Of a stretch of DNA of 64,000 nt, positions 57,990-64,000 are shown piece by piece (the first letter of the stretch is position 1; the number at the start of each line of letters is the position of its first letter). The stretch is from an uncultured Eubacteriales bacterium. GTDB taxonomy: Bacteria > Bacillota > Clostridia > Oscillospirales > Oscillospiraceae. The translations under genes and the position numbers were made by a program. Below the pieces are notes generated by a model. The model saw only the letters and a program-made list of their open reading frames with translations. It had not been told where the DNA came from and ran no database searches. The stretch spans positions 43,597 to 107,596 of the forward strand of contig UQZA01000006.1 in assembly GCA_900545515.1 (NCBI GenBank). The letters are read 5' to 3'.

Positions 57990-58727
57990 ATGCAGCCTAT
58001 GAAGGAATCTATTGTTACTATACTGCACGGCATTAAAGCGTGGGGCGATGCCAGCATATCCCGGCTGCGCGAGGATCTGCAGCGTCAGATCCGGGCGGTG
58101 CGGCAGACGGCAGTTGCGGCAAAGCAATCTGCTGATAATGCTGATAAGCGCATCGGGCAGCTATGGGATGGCATGGATGGGGCGTATGAGCGGCTTTCGG
58201 AGTTGGAGGCACGCCCTAATGAGGAATTAAAGCTGATCAGCCACGATACTTTTCAGGAATCCGTAAGCATGATTGAGATCCCAAGCTTGTCCGTGCCCCT
58301 TTCAGAGCTCTATGTCCAGGCCTATATCCCCGGCAATCCCGATTCGCCGCAGAATAGGGTTACGGCGCTGAAGGTGCTAATTGGCTTGGCGAAATCGAGC
58401 ACGACAACGCAATGGCAATATGCCTTTGATCTTGGCAGCGCCCATACAACTGGATTTGTATTTGCCCGTGGCCGCGTCAACTTGCGCACGGGCGAGTGCG
58501 AATCATCATCCGTGTATGTCGAGCATCCCGAAGCCGGGCGGGCGAATCCTTATAGCTCAGCCACATCTCATTATTATGGGCCGTGGATGCTGGATGCAAT
58601 GAAAGGCACCAATGATTTTTCCTATGATTATATTGAGGGCGGAGGGAAGATAAATGGGATACGCATATCTGCCGGCCTGGGAAATGTGTTCGTGGCCGGA
58701 ACTGAATTTCTAATTATGTGGCGATGA
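57990..58727 (+). CDS. Putative receptor-binding tail protein with coiled-coil stalk
   Basis: 245 residues. A long coiled coil about 20-75 (ISRLREDLQRQIRAVRQTAV, YERLSELEARP) would trimerise. The C-terminal domain from about 80 is beta-rich with Ser/Thr/Tyr patches (YVEHPEAGRANPYSSATSHY). No homologous family recognised. It starts right at the previous stop. Confidence 0.6.
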   Translation: MQPMKESIVTILHGIKAWGDASISRLREDLQRQIRAVRQTAVAAKQSADNADKRIGQLWDGMDGAYERLSELEARPNEELKLISHDTFQESVSMIEIPSLSVPLSELYVQAYIPGNPDSPQNRVTALKVLIGLAKSSTTTQWQYAFDLGSAHTTGFVFARGRVNLRTGECESSSVYVEHPEAGRANPYSSATSHYYGPWMLDAMKGTNDFSYDYIEGGGKINGIRISAGLGNVFVAGTEFLIMWR

Positions 58728-58731
58728 AGAT

Positions 58732-58890
58732 ATGAGGATCTACGAAAATGGCATATACAGGGACGCCACGCCCGAAGAAATCGCCGAACTGGAGGCACTG
58801 ATGGCCGCCACACCCCCACCGGAGCCCACCACGGAAGAAAAATTAGCCGCCCTACTGGCGGCCCTTGAAGGAGGATTGCAAAATGCCTGA
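58732..58890 (+). CDS. Small XkdX-like phage protein (52 aa)
   Basis: ATG 58732 to TGA 58890. The peptide MRIYENGIYRDATPEEIAEL and a proline-rich middle resemble the short genes found between fibre and lysis genes in PBSX-type phages. Overlaps the carbohydrate-binding gene by 8 bases, sharing its binding site. Confidence 0.6.
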   Translation: MRIYENGIYRDATPEEIAELEALMAATPPPEPTTEEKLAALLAALEGGLQNA

Positions 58891-59314
58891 TATCTATGCC
58901 GCTCTTGCGGCAATGGCCCGGAGGGCGGCCGGGGAAGCCCGGGCGGCAGCGCCTACAGCTGCTGCAGATGATGTAATCGCTGATATGGCGTTGCTCCAGG
59001 AGTGGGATCCCGGCAAGTACGCCGTTGGCGATGTGCGGACGCATGTCGGCCAGCCCTGGCGTTGCTGCCAGGCGCACGATAGTACGAGCAACGAGATCTG
59101 GGCCCCCGGGGCCGTACCGGCGCTATGGGCCCCATATCATGCCACATCGGCTAAGTGGGCACTGCCTTGGGTGGCGCCCTCCGGTGCCCACGATGCCTAC
59201 CAGGCGGGCGAGTACATGATTTGGGCGGATGAGCTGACTTATAAATGCCTGGCGGATGCTACGGTGCACGGGCCGGATGTGCTGCCAGGCAGCTGGGAGG
59301 TGATAGAGCGGTGA
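58883..59314 (+). CDS. Carbohydrate-binding (CBM5/12-like) tail protein
   Basis: 143 residues. Two CBM5/12-like units: QEWDPGKYAVGDVRTHVGQP followed by WRCCQAH, and WVAPSGAHDAYQAGEYMIWA followed by YKCLAD. Spaced Trp and Tyr residues suit stacking on sugars. It could anchor virions on cell-wall glycans or on gut mucus or chitin-like polymers. ATG 58883 has AAGGAGGA. Confidence 0.75.
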   Translation: MPDIYAALAAMARRAAGEARAAAPTAAADDVIADMALLQEWDPGKYAVGDVRTHVGQPWRCCQAHDSTSNEIWAPGAVPALWAPYHATSAKWALPWVAPSGAHDAYQAGEYMIWADELTYKCLADATVHGPDVLPGSWEVIER

Positions 59315-59580
59315 TCGTCGACGCACAAACCGTCATCACATTAGCGGCTGTGGTATCCGCTCTGGGTGGCCTTCTGGCCCTGCTCCGCCGGGTGTCCAGG
59401 TGGGTGGATCGACAGCAGGCGCAAGATGCTGAAATCAGTAACATAAAGTCCGAGCAGCAAGTGATTTGCTATGCGCTACTCGCTTGCCTCGACGGATTAA
59501 AGCAATTGGGCGCAAATGGAAACGTGACAAAAGCACATGATGCTTTGGATAAGCATCTAAACAAAAATGCACATCATTAA
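59311..59580 (+). CDS. Small membrane protein of the lysis module
   Basis: 89 residues from GTG 59311. One N-terminal membrane helix (VITLAAVVSALGGLLALLRR) is followed by a basic helix and polar tail. Such proteins precede holins in Firmicutes prophages and may act as a second holin or an accessory. Overlaps the CBM gene by 4 bases. Confidence 0.65.
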   Translation: MIVDAQTVITLAAVVSALGGLLALLRRVSRWVDRQQAQDAEISNIKSEQQVICYALLACLDGLKQLGANGNVTKAHDALDKHLNKNAHH

Positions 59581-59592
59581 GGAGGTAAAATC

Positions 59593-59856
59593 ATGGATTT
59601 TGGAATTGCAAGCGTGGCAGGAATTACGGTGATTTGCTATCTGATCGGCCAAATCATCAAGGCTACCGGCCTGAATAATAAGTGGATTCCCTGCATCGTG
59701 GGCACCGCAGGAGCGGCGCTGGGGGCTGTGGGGATGTACATCATGCCCGATTTCCCAGCCGGGGACGCGCTGACGGCTGTGGCTGTTGGCATTGTATCCG
59801 GCCTGGCTGCCACCGGCGTGGATCAGCTGGGCAAGCAACTGGGCAAGGGGGAATAA
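59593..59856 (+). CDS. Phage holin
   Basis: 87 residues with three hydrophobic segments (GIASVAGITVICYLIGQI, IPCIVGTAGAALGAVGMYI, LTAVAVGIVSGLAATGV) and a short charged C-terminus. Forms the membrane lesion that releases the endolysin. Full AAGGAGGTAAA binding site. Confidence 0.85.
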   Translation: MDFGIASVAGITVICYLIGQIIKATGLNNKWIPCIVGTAGAALGAVGMYIMPDFPAGDALTAVAVGIVSGLAATGVDQLGKQLGKGE

Positions 59857-59859
59857 ATC

Positions 59860-60702
59860 ATGGTTACAAAATTTTTACTGGCCCTGGATGCTGGCCACGG
59901 ACTTCCCACGCCTGGCCGCCGTATCCCTGCAAATCTGGATCCCAGCCAGCATCAGGAATGGTGGCTCAATCAGCGGATTTGCAACTATATCGCTGAGGCG
60001 GCGAAGCGGTACGAAGGCTTTGAGATTCTGCGGGTGGATGATGCCACTGGCGCGGAAGATGTGGGCATGTCGGTGCGCTGCCAGCGGGCCAACGCCGCTG
60101 GCGCTGATCTCTACTATAGTGCCCACCACAATGCTGGCATCAATGGGGGCCGTGGCGGCGGCGTAGTGGCCTTTTCGCTGGGCGAGGGCTCTACTGCCGC
60201 TGGCTGGCGGGACGCCTTGTATGCGGCCATTGTGGCCGCTGGAGGGCTAGCCGGGAACCGCTCCAGCCCTAAAACTACGGCGGACTTTTATGTGCTCCGC
60301 AACACGGCCATGCCCGCCGTGCTGATTGAGCACGGCTTTATGGATGCACCGGATGATGTGCCGGCTATTTTGAGGGAGGACTATGCAAAGGCTGTGGGCT
60401 ACGCCGTTGCTGAGTGCATCGCCACCCGTGCTGGCCTGGCCAAAAAGGCACAGGCTGCAGCGCCCACCATCGCCCCGGGCTTGAGCCAGGGCGATGTAAA
60501 GGCTATGATCCAGTCCGCCATTGCAGAGGATCGTAAATCCCGCACCTTTGCCACTCTGGATAAAGTGCAGGATTGGGCGCGCCCCACAGTGGCCAAGCTG
60601 CTGGATAAGGGCGTCTTGCAGGGCGATGGGCAAGGGCTCAATCTGGGCTATGATCTCCTGCGAACCCTGGTAATCCTGGACCGGCTAGGCAAACTGGACT
60701 GA
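59860..60702 (+). CDS. Endolysin: N-acetylmuramoyl-L-alanine amidase (Amidase_3)
   Basis: A 280-residue zinc amidase that cuts the glycan-peptide bond of peptidoglycan. Zinc ligands and catalytic residues: His13 (DAGHG), His89 (SAHHNA) and Glu157 (VLIEHGF). A C-terminal domain (FATLDKVQDWARPTVAKLLD) resembles S-layer or cell-wall anchoring repeats found in Clostridiales lysins. It starts 3 bases after the holin; the last late gene. Confidence 0.92.
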   Translation: MVTKFLLALDAGHGLPTPGRRIPANLDPSQHQEWWLNQRICNYIAEAAKRYEGFEILRVDDATGAEDVGMSVRCQRANAAGADLYYSAHHNAGINGGRGGGVVAFSLGEGSTAAGWRDALYAAIVAAGGLAGNRSSPKTTADFYVLRNTAMPAVLIEHGFMDAPDDVPAILREDYAKAVGYAVAECIATRAGLAKKAQAAAPTIAPGLSQGDVKAMIQSAIAEDRKSRTFATLDKVQDWARPTVAKLLDKGVLQGDGQGLNLGYDLLRTLVILDRLGKLD

Positions 60703-60792
60703 TCTAGCAAGTTGCCGGCAAGCAGACTGCGAACCATTTCCAAAATAGAAATAGTTCCTGCTGGCCTTTTTGGCCTTTTGGGCGGCAACCAG

Positions 60793-60820
60793 CAAGTTGC
60801 AGGCAAGTTGCAGGCAAGTT
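60793..60820 (+). repeat. Tandem 11-bp repeats after the endolysin
   Basis: CAAGTTGCAGG occurs twice in tandem plus a half unit, and a related CAAGTTGCCGG lies at 60709-60719. The stretch 60703-60820 also has GGCCTTTTTGGCC and holds no gene. Confidence 0.6.
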
Positions 60821-60873
60821 AAAAAATTATCCCCCTCCCGGCAGTTTTTGGCTGCTGGGAGGGGGATTTTTTT
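60821..60873. terminator. Strong bidirectional terminator
   Basis: CCCCCTCCCGGCAG (60831-60844) and CTGCTGGGAGGGGG (60852-60865) pair, with seven T on the right and six A on the left. It ends both the late operon and the convergent XRE gene. Confidence 0.92.
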
Positions 60874-61096
60874 AGTTTGCGCTATCCGGTGGCTCGTGGA
60901 TATGCTCCATCAGGTCGCCCGGCTGGCAAGATAAGGCTGTGCAGATTTTATCAAGCACGTCCACCGGTATGCGGCTGATTGTGCCTAGGCTGATTTTGGA
61001 TATCGTATCGTAGCGTACGCCTGTTCGTTCCGCCAATTGCTTTTGAGTCATGTGCCGCTTGGCCAGCAGCACTTTTACGCCGGTAAAATCTATCAT
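60872..61096 (-). CDS. XRE repressor of the right-end module
   Basis: 74 residues, almost all HTH: DFTGVKVLLAKRHMTQKQLA, ERTGVRYDTISKISLGTISR and LDKICTALSCQPGDLMEHI (YozG-like XRE). ATG 61096 follows GGAGGTGA. Divergent from a small operon ending in a serine recombinase, and flanked by matched promoters, so it probably represses itself and that operon. Confidence 0.85.
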   Translation of the reverse strand: MIDFTGVKVLLAKRHMTQKQLAERTGVRYDTISKISLGTISRIPVDVLDKICTALSCQPGDLMEHIHEPPDSAN

Positions 61097-61120
61097 CGCT
61101 GTCACCTCCTGTGCACCATC

Positions 61121-61149
61121 ATTGTATCCCACGAAGCGTGATTTGTCAA
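61121..61149 (-). promoter_or_regulatory. Promoter of the right-end XRE gene
   Basis: On the minus strand TTGACA (61149-61144) and TACAAT (61126-61121) with a 17-bp spacer holding the inverted repeat CACGAAGCGTG. Confidence 0.85.
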
Positions 61150-61192
61150 CGCGCAAACCGAGAAATTTTTTCTAAAAATCCCGTCAAAGGGG

Positions 61193-61229
61193 TTGACAAA
61201 TCGCGGTAAACGTGATATTATATACACGT
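61193..61229 (+). promoter_or_regulatory. Promoter and operator of the recombinase operon
   Basis: TTGACA (61193-61198) and TATTAT (61216-61221), 17-bp spacer. ACGTG...CACGT (61210-61229) is a 20-bp inverted repeat covering the -10 box. Both divergent promoters share TTGACAAATC plus CG, suggesting common repressor contacts. Confidence 0.85.
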
Positions 61230-61268
61230 AAGGCAGGAGCGAAGCTCCTTTAGAAAGGTGTGAGGTGA

Positions 61269-61382
61269 ATGAGCGAGATGCAAATTACAGAGGCGCTTCT
61301 GAGAGCGATTCTTGAGCTGATCGACAAGTGCGATACGCTTGAAGAGCTCCGCGCCAGCGTCAACCGCATCATGGGCAAGTAA
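61269..61382 (+). CDS. 37-residue peptide, first gene of the recombinase operon
   Basis: ATG 61269 to TAA 61382 with TGAGGTGA just upstream. The sequence MSEMQITEALLRAILELIDK and CDTLEELRASVNRIMGK is a strongly amphipathic helix pair. It could be a small regulator or recombination directionality factor. Between it and the next gene (61383-61508) I see no gene. Confidence 0.55.
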   Translation: MSEMQITEALLRAILELIDKCDTLEELRASVNRIMGK

Positions 61383-61508
61383 AAAGTAGCGGCCCCCTTC
61401 CACAGCGACCGCTACAACCCCTGTTCAGAGGTGGCCGGGAGCCTTACCCGGTTGCCTCCATGGTACCAGAGTTTAAGGCAAAAATCAAGTATTTTGGAGG
61501 AAAATGCA

Positions 61509-61799
61509 ATGAAAACCATCAAGACCTATGAAAGCTTCAACCACCGCCGGTACGGCAACCCGTGGATCGCCGAAGTGATCCCCGGCACAACCAAGCCAGA
61601 CTTCAGCCGCAAGGTCGGCGGCTACACCGGAGCCTACGGCAAGGGTGAAGCCGGGAACCTGTACGTATCCGACCCCGTTGAGGGGCAACTGTACACCTTC
61701 GGCCAGAAGGACTATCGCGGCGGGAAGACTGAGCGCGGATACGCCCGGTACGAAAACGGGGAATTCCATGAAGTGGATCCCCGGGATCTGTGTGATTGA
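61509..61799 (+). CDS. Small protein of the recombinase operon, unknown
   Basis: 96 residues, beta-rich and basic: MKTIKTYESFNHRRYGNPWI, KPDFSRKVGGYTGAYGKGEA, LYTFGQKDYRGGKTERGY. No domain recognised. Excellent TTTTGGAGGA binding site. Related-looking proteins occur on mobile elements of gut Firmicutes (recollection, not verified). Confidence 0.6.
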   Translation: MKTIKTYESFNHRRYGNPWIAEVIPGTTKPDFSRKVGGYTGAYGKGEAGNLYVSDPVEGQLYTFGQKDYRGGKTERGYARYENGEFHEVDPRDLCD

Positions 61800-61819
61800 G
61801 TTGAAAGGAGTGTCTTGAA

Positions 61820-62089
61820 ATGGAAAAAATTATGTCCGCTATCATTCGCCCATGCACTGAAACCACCGGCGAATATCGCCTGAGCGAATCCCACGAGGCT
61901 GAATTTGGCCACGAGTGGGACGGCAACATCCGGGCCTACATCCTCAATGCCTCCGAAGATGAGGATGCCGCTCTTGCGGCGATGGCCCGGGAGTGCACCG
62001 GCGCCATCCACGATTTGCCTGCCGGCGCAATCGTGCTCTCCAGCGAGGACGGCACTCCGCTGGAATGCTACTGGGTGGCGGAGGCATGA
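61820..62089 (+). CDS. Small acidic protein of the recombinase operon, unknown
   Basis: An 89-residue acidic protein: GEYRLSESHEAEFGHEWDGN, ILNASEDEDAALAAMARECT. No motif. Overlaps the recombinase start by 4 bases, implying coupled translation. Confidence 0.6.
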   Translation: MEKIMSAIIRPCTETTGEYRLSESHEAEFGHEWDGNIRAYILNASEDEDAALAAMARECTGAIHDLPAGAIVLSSEDGTPLECYWVAEA

Positions 62090-62937
62090 GCTCCGCCGGC
62101 AAGGAGGGCGGCAGAGTTGCCGCCCTCTACATCAGAGTGAGCACCCTTGATCAAGCCCGGGAGGGCTACTCCCTGGCCGCACAGCAAGCCGCGCTGGAGG
62201 CCTGGGCCGCCCAGAAAAGCTATGCCACGCAGCTGTACGCCGATGAGGGCATCAGTGGCAAAGATATCGGCCACCGGCCAGCCATGCGCCAGATGCTGGC
62301 CGACGTGGAGGCCGGCAAGATTGCTGTGGTAGCTGTGTGGGCGCTGTCCCGCCTGACTCGCAGTGTGGCCGACTTGTATGCCACGCTGGAGCTGCTGGCG
62401 GCCCGCGGCGTGGCTCTAATAAGCCACACTGAGGGCTTCGACACTGGCACCCCCACAGGCCGGGCCATGATGGGCCTCCTGGGCGTTTTTGCTCAGATGG
62501 AAAGGGAAATCACCGCCGAGCGAGTCAGGGCCGCCATGGCTGAGCGAGCGGCCCAGGGAAAGCGCACCTGTAGCTGCGTCCTGGGCTATGATCTGGATGG
62601 ATCTGATAGCCTGGTGCCCAATCCCCAGGAGGCGGAGATCATCCGGTACATATTTTCCAAATACCTGGAGCACCGGAGCCTATCCGCCGTGGCCGAGCTC
62701 TGCCGGATCAAGGGCTACCACGGCAAGCGTGGGCGGGAAATGTGCGCCTGGAGCGTAAAGCTGATCCTTACCCGCCCTATCTACGCTGGGTACAACTCCT
62801 GGCATGGGCAACTCATCCGGGGCCAGCACGAGGCCCTGATCAGTGTGAGCGATTTTAATCGGGTGCAAAGGCTGCTTGGCAAGCCAGCCACTGGGCGCAG
62901 GGCTAAGCGCTGCCCTAGGGAAATTTCCACAAAATGA
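62086..62937 (+). CDS. Short serine recombinase
   Basis: 283 residues. The resolvase/invertase catalytic domain starts AALYIRVSTLDQAREGYSLA, with the nucleophile Ser in RVST, then SRLTRSVADL and GRAMMGLLGVFAQMEREITA. Part of the 'recombinase' domain follows (NPQEAEIIRYIFSKYLEHRS, LTRPIYAGYNSWHGQ). It lacks the zinc ribbon and coiled coil of large serine integrases (usually 450-550 residues) and ends RAKRCPREISTK, so it may be truncated or a compact invertase. The prophage already has a tyrosine integrase. Confidence 0.85.
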   Translation: MSSAGKEGGRVAALYIRVSTLDQAREGYSLAAQQAALEAWAAQKSYATQLYADEGISGKDIGHRPAMRQMLADVEAGKIAVVAVWALSRLTRSVADLYATLELLAARGVALISHTEGFDTGTPTGRAMMGLLGVFAQMEREITAERVRAAMAERAAQGKRTCSCVLGYDLDGSDSLVPNPQEAEIIRYIFSKYLEHRSLSAVAELCRIKGYHGKRGREMCAWSVKLILTRPIYAGYNSWHGQLIRGQHEALISVSDFNRVQRLLGKPATGRRAKRCPREISTK

Positions 62938-62965
62938 AAGGCACCCTCTCCTTCGTGGGATCCGC

Positions 62966-62982
62966 CGTAGCAAAATCGTAGC
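62966..62982 (+). repeat. 17-bp repeat, candidate integrase arm site (right)
   Basis: An identical copy of CGTAGCAAAATCGTAGC at 26168-26184, same orientation, 104 bases inside the right att core. Confidence 0.6.
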
Positions 62983-62996
62983 TATATGCCTCGCCC

Positions 62997-63025
62997 TTGA
63001 CAAAATGGGCGGTAAGTGGCACAAT
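62997..63025 (+). promoter_or_regulatory. Possible outward promoter at the prophage right end
   Basis: TTGACA (62997-63002) and CACAAT (63020-63025) with a 17-bp spacer. Only a six-codon frame (ATG at 63028) follows before attR. The interval 62938-63213 otherwise holds att sequences and a terminator, with no gene. Confidence 0.5.
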
Positions 63026-63086
63026 ATATGGTGCCTGGCGCGGTGTAAAAAGCACAGTATGTAAATACGCGAAAATTGCAGCCAGC

Positions 63087-63098
63087 GAGTGGGAATAA
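63087..63098 (+). other. attR core / left att of the next element
   Basis: GAGTGGGAATAA, identical to the guaA end. It ends the 37-kb prophage, and a second integrase gene follows in the same orientation, so this core also serves as the left boundary of the next element. Confidence 0.72.
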
Positions 63099-63116
63099 AT
63101 ATTTAGTGTTTTCTGA

Positions 63117-63154
63117 ATCCTGAAAAACGTTGGTAATACAGCGTTTTTCAGGAT
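63117..63154. terminator. Terminator between att and second integrase
   Basis: ATCCTGAAAAACG and CGTTTTTCAGGAT pair around a TTGGTAATACAG loop, followed by TTTTCTTTTTT on the plus strand. It corresponds in position to the terminator at 26103-26138 of the first element. Confidence 0.8.
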
Positions 63155-63168
63155 TTTTCTTTTTTAGC

Positions 63169-63186
63169 GGCTACAAATTGGCTACA
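63169..63186 (+). repeat. Paired GGCTACA motif, candidate arm site of the second element
   Basis: GGCTACA at 63169-63175 and 63180-63186, period 11 bp, the same spacing as the CGTAGC pair of the first element and at a similar distance from the att core. Confidence 0.45.
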
Positions 63187-63213
63187 TTTGCAGCGATTTT
63201 TGTAGCCAGAGGC

Positions 63214-64000
63214 TCACGGCATAATGTCGTCAAGCTGTCTGGCTACCTCCACCTGCTTGTTGGGGTACAGGTGGCTGTACGTGTCCATCGTTGTCTGCAC
63301 CTTTTCATGTCCGAGCCGCTCCGCGATCAGCAGCGGAGAGAAGCCCATCTCCACCAGCAGGCTGGCGTGGCTGTGGCGAATGTCATGCACCCGTATTCGC
63401 TTCACACCCGATGCCTTGCAGCCATACTCCATCTCGTGATACAGAAAGCTCTTGGTGTAGGGAAACAGCCGGTCATCCTTTTGCAGCCCATAGCAATGGG
63501 ACATATACTCCTGCAAACAGGTGCAAAGACCGTCGGGAATGGGGATGGTGCGGTTGCTCTTGGGCGTTTTCGGCGTGGTGATGATGTCCTCTCTGCCGAG
63601 ACGCTGATAGCTCTTGTTTACCGTTAGGGTTTTCTTTTCAAAGTCGATGTCCGACGGCGTGAGCGCCAAAAGCTCCCCCTCCCGAATCCCCGTGTAGTAC
63701 ATGGTCATAAATACCGTGTAGCTGGCAGGCCGGTCTTTCATGACCTCAATGAAGGTCTGAAACTCCTGCCTTGTCCAGAACAGCATCTCATCAGCGTGTT
63801 TCTTACCCATACTTCCTGCTTTGTGGCATGGATTCTCTTTCAGTCCATAGTACTTGACTGCGTAGTTGAAAATTGCCGTGAGCTGGTTGTTGATGCACTT
63901 GAGATAAGTTTGGGAGTAGGGCTTGCCGCTTTCATCGCGGTAGCTGGTCAGAGAGTTCTGCCACTGGCGCACATGGGTAGGCTTGATCTCGTTCAGCGGG
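63214..64000 (-). CDS. int: Tyrosine integrase of a second element (5' end outside window)
   Basis: The C-terminal 261 residues of an integrase: RQWQNSLTSYRDESGKPYSQ, Arg in YTGIREGELLALTP, His/Arg in RVHDIRHSHASLLVEMGF, and the nucleophile Tyr in TMDTYSHLYPNKQ. The protein reads closely parallel to the first integrase, and it sits at the same distance from an identical att core. It therefore should target the guaA 3' end too. The frame is open to the window edge at 64000; the start lies beyond. Confidence 0.93.
   Translation of the reverse strand, partial: PLNEIKPTHVRQWQNSLTSYRDESGKPYSQTYLKCINNQLTAIFNYAVKYYGLKENPCHKAGSMGKKHADEMLFWTRQEFQTFIEVMKDRPASYTVFMTMYYTGIREGELLALTPSDIDFEKKTLTVNKSYQRLGREDIITTPKTPKSNRTIPIPDGLCTCLQEYMSHCYGLQKDDRLFPYTKSFLYHEMEYGCKASGVKRIRVHDIRHSHASLLVEMGFSPLLIAERLGHEKVQTTMDTYSHLYPNKQVEVARQLDDIMP

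Larger units (their letters stand above)
26047..63098. mobile_element. Complete PBSX-like (contractile-tailed) prophage of about 37.0 kb
   Basis: The boundaries are the 12-bp direct repeats GAGTGGGAATAA at 26047-26058 and 63087-63098. Inside lie integrase, lysogeny switch, recombination, replication, packaging, head, sheath/tube/baseplate, fibre and lysis genes in standard order, all intact as far as can be seen. Integration at the 3' end of guaA is a known island hotspot. Lysogeny genes are on the minus strand; everything from the cro-like gene to the endolysin is on the plus strand. It appears inducible: the repressor has a cleavable Ala-Gly site and catalytic Ser/Lys. Confidence 0.9.

Noticed and set aside
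1..64000. CRISPR arrays, tRNA or rRNA genes
   Set aside because: No regularly spaced direct repeats of 24-40 bases with unique spacers, and no tRNA or rRNA core sequences were recognised in the window.

Overview
The window reads as the chromosome of a high-GC gut Firmicute, most likely an Oscillospiraceae member (Flavonifractor / Lawsonibacter / Intestinimonas-like). This rests on the GC-rich codon use, strong AGGAGG ribosome binding sites, ECF folate transporters under THF riboswitches, a Firmicutes-type SRP RNA and the gene order acpP - SRP RNA - dnaX - ebfC - recR - xpt - guaA. No species can be named from sequence alone.

Bases 1-26058 are host DNA. They hold the end of an unknown protein, an XRE regulator with a palindromic operator, tmcAL, ackA and pepT. 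Next comes a scar of a group II intron 3' end and a decayed IS1182-like transposase, followed by a SWIM/SNF2 helicase. Two divergent folate-type ECF S-component genes each have their own THF riboswitch and promoter, and the right-hand one is followed by folC. After these come rpmE, hflX, a YigZ-family gene, a GNAT acetyltransferase, a dGTPase-like gene, an LTA-synthase-like sulfatase, a DUF3810 metalloprotease-like protein, rsmG, acpP, SRP RNA, dnaX-ebfC-recR and xpt-guaA.

Bases 26047-63098 are one complete prophage of about 37.0 kb inserted at the 3' end of guaA. A 12-bp repeat (GAGTGGGAATAA) lies at the guaA stop codon and at the far end. The order is integrase, a lysogenic cargo gene, a LexA-like C1 repressor with divergent promoters and operators, a cro-like gene, and small early genes. 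Then come YqaJ exonuclease/RecT recombination, a replisome organizer containing an iteron-like candidate origin, a helicase loader, RusA, Lar anti-restriction, a MazF-like toxin and a DUF1492/ArpU-like late regulator. The late regulator is followed by five 10-bp tandem repeats at the head of the late operon. The late genes are terminase, portal, MuF head protein, scaffold and capsid, then a PBSX-like contractile tail: sheath, tube, frameshifted chaperone, tape measure, XkdP-XkdU-like baseplate, fibres. Holin and amidase complete lysis. A separate right-end switch has an XRE repressor with divergent promoters, three small genes and a short serine recombinase.

Bases 63099-64000 begin a second element with a closely related integrase in the same orientation, so guaA appears to carry a tandem array of elements. 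The most unusual observation is the MuF head protein: it carries a C-terminal DUF6883-like domain and is followed by an overlapping 51-residue DUF4926-like gene. This looks like a phage-borne toxin/immunity pair sitting inside the structural operon.
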